From Archangium violaceum (GTDB taxonomy: Bacteria; Myxococcota; Myxococcia; Myxococcales; Myxococcaceae): a DNA stretch of 64,000 nt. Shown in pieces: positions 63,957-64,000 of this stretch. A program made the position numbers and the translations under genes. The stretch covers positions 124,001 to 188,000 of the forward strand of contig NZ_CP069396.1 of the NCBI RefSeq assembly GCF_016887565.1, read 5' to 3'. Position 1 is the stretch's first letter. Every line of letters begins with the position of its first letter. Under the pieces are notes generated by a model. It was not told the DNA's origin. It made no database searches and saw only the letters and a list, made by a program, of their open reading frames with translations.

Positions 63957-64000
63957 ATGTCCTCCGAGCCCGGTACGCCGACCCTTGACCAGTTGCGAGT
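63957..64000 (+). CDS. Start of a LysR-type regulator gene, partial
   Basis: The last 44 bases read MSSEPGTPTLDQLRV, which fits the common LysR opening T-L-D-Q-L-R-x-F just before the first recognition helix. It runs off the right edge, so the call rests on 14 residues. Confidence 0.45.
   Translation, partial: MSSEPGTPTLDQLR

Overview
The window is high-GC DNA from a myxobacterium, most likely Cystobacterineae (the Archangium/Cystobacter/Melittangium/Stigmatella/Myxococcus group). The evidence is the set of families found almost only there: DUF2381 secreted proteins paired with Ser/Thr kinases, a SitA6-like toxin lipoprotein with its double-CXXCG (SitI6-like) immunity protein, an imm11-type remnant, kelch and RCC1 lipoproteins, and large multi-PAS histidine kinases. 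No rRNA, tRNA or CRISPR array was seen.

Layout. 1-9 kb: a secreted multidomain protein running off the left edge, a split LigD pair (polymerase and ligase genes, convergent), a 14-repeat RCC1 lipoprotein, and a DUF3304/DUF2235 pair whose second gene is broken. 9-18.5 kb: a mosaic of gene fragments (histidine-kinase 3' ends, transposase 3' ends, an FtsX piece, an HrpA piece) around an AT-richer KAP-family NTPase gene, a kinase/DUF2381 operon, and RidA and DUF1801 genes. 18.5-27.3 kb: two sensor kinases, an ankyrin-SUKH protein and a pectinacetylesterase-like lipoprotein. 27.5-30 kb: an intact REP-associated (RAYT/Y1-type) transposase bounded by inverted GGTGTCAAAGAA ends, with an internally deleted derivative just upstream. 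30-43.8 kb: mostly ordinary chromosomal genes (TonB-like protein, YjaB-like acetyltransferase, a bL33 remnant with a COG0523 zinc chaperone behind a Zur-like operator, DAACS transporter, MpaB-type oxygenase with divergent TetR, two kelch lipoproteins, BTAD/AAA regulator, isochorismatase, deoxyhypusine-synthase-like protein). 44-54 kb: an accessory zone with a collapsed DUF2381/kinase copy, a zincin, an adenosine deaminase interrupted by an in-frame TAG, a truncated LysR gene, the SitA6/SitI6 pair, a putative PUA/EVE-like plus HsdR_N-type nuclease gene and several immunity-gene remnants. 54.2-58.3 kb: a segment lying between two pieces of a degenerate pectinacetylesterase gene, carrying a short ORF coupled to a 1132-residue FHA-GGDEF-SIR2 protein. 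58.6-64 kb: the conserved ybbP-ybbA/tesA cluster, an alpha/beta hydrolase and the first codons of a LysR gene.

Two themes stand out. First, many genes occur a second time as short fragments (kinase 3' end, transposase 3' end, FtsX, pectinacetylesterase, SitI6, DUF2381/kinase), often joined end to end, and the GTGTCAAAGAAC transposase end recurs near several junctions. Second, competition and defence functions cluster at 50.7-58.3 kb: toxin/immunity pair, candidate modified-DNA nuclease, and a candidate nucleotide-signalling NADase. The FHA-GGDEF-SIR2 gene with its small coupled ORF is the best candidate for an undescribed system; the nuclease gene and the KAP NTPase island follow. All functional statements come from reading motifs by eye; no database search was run.
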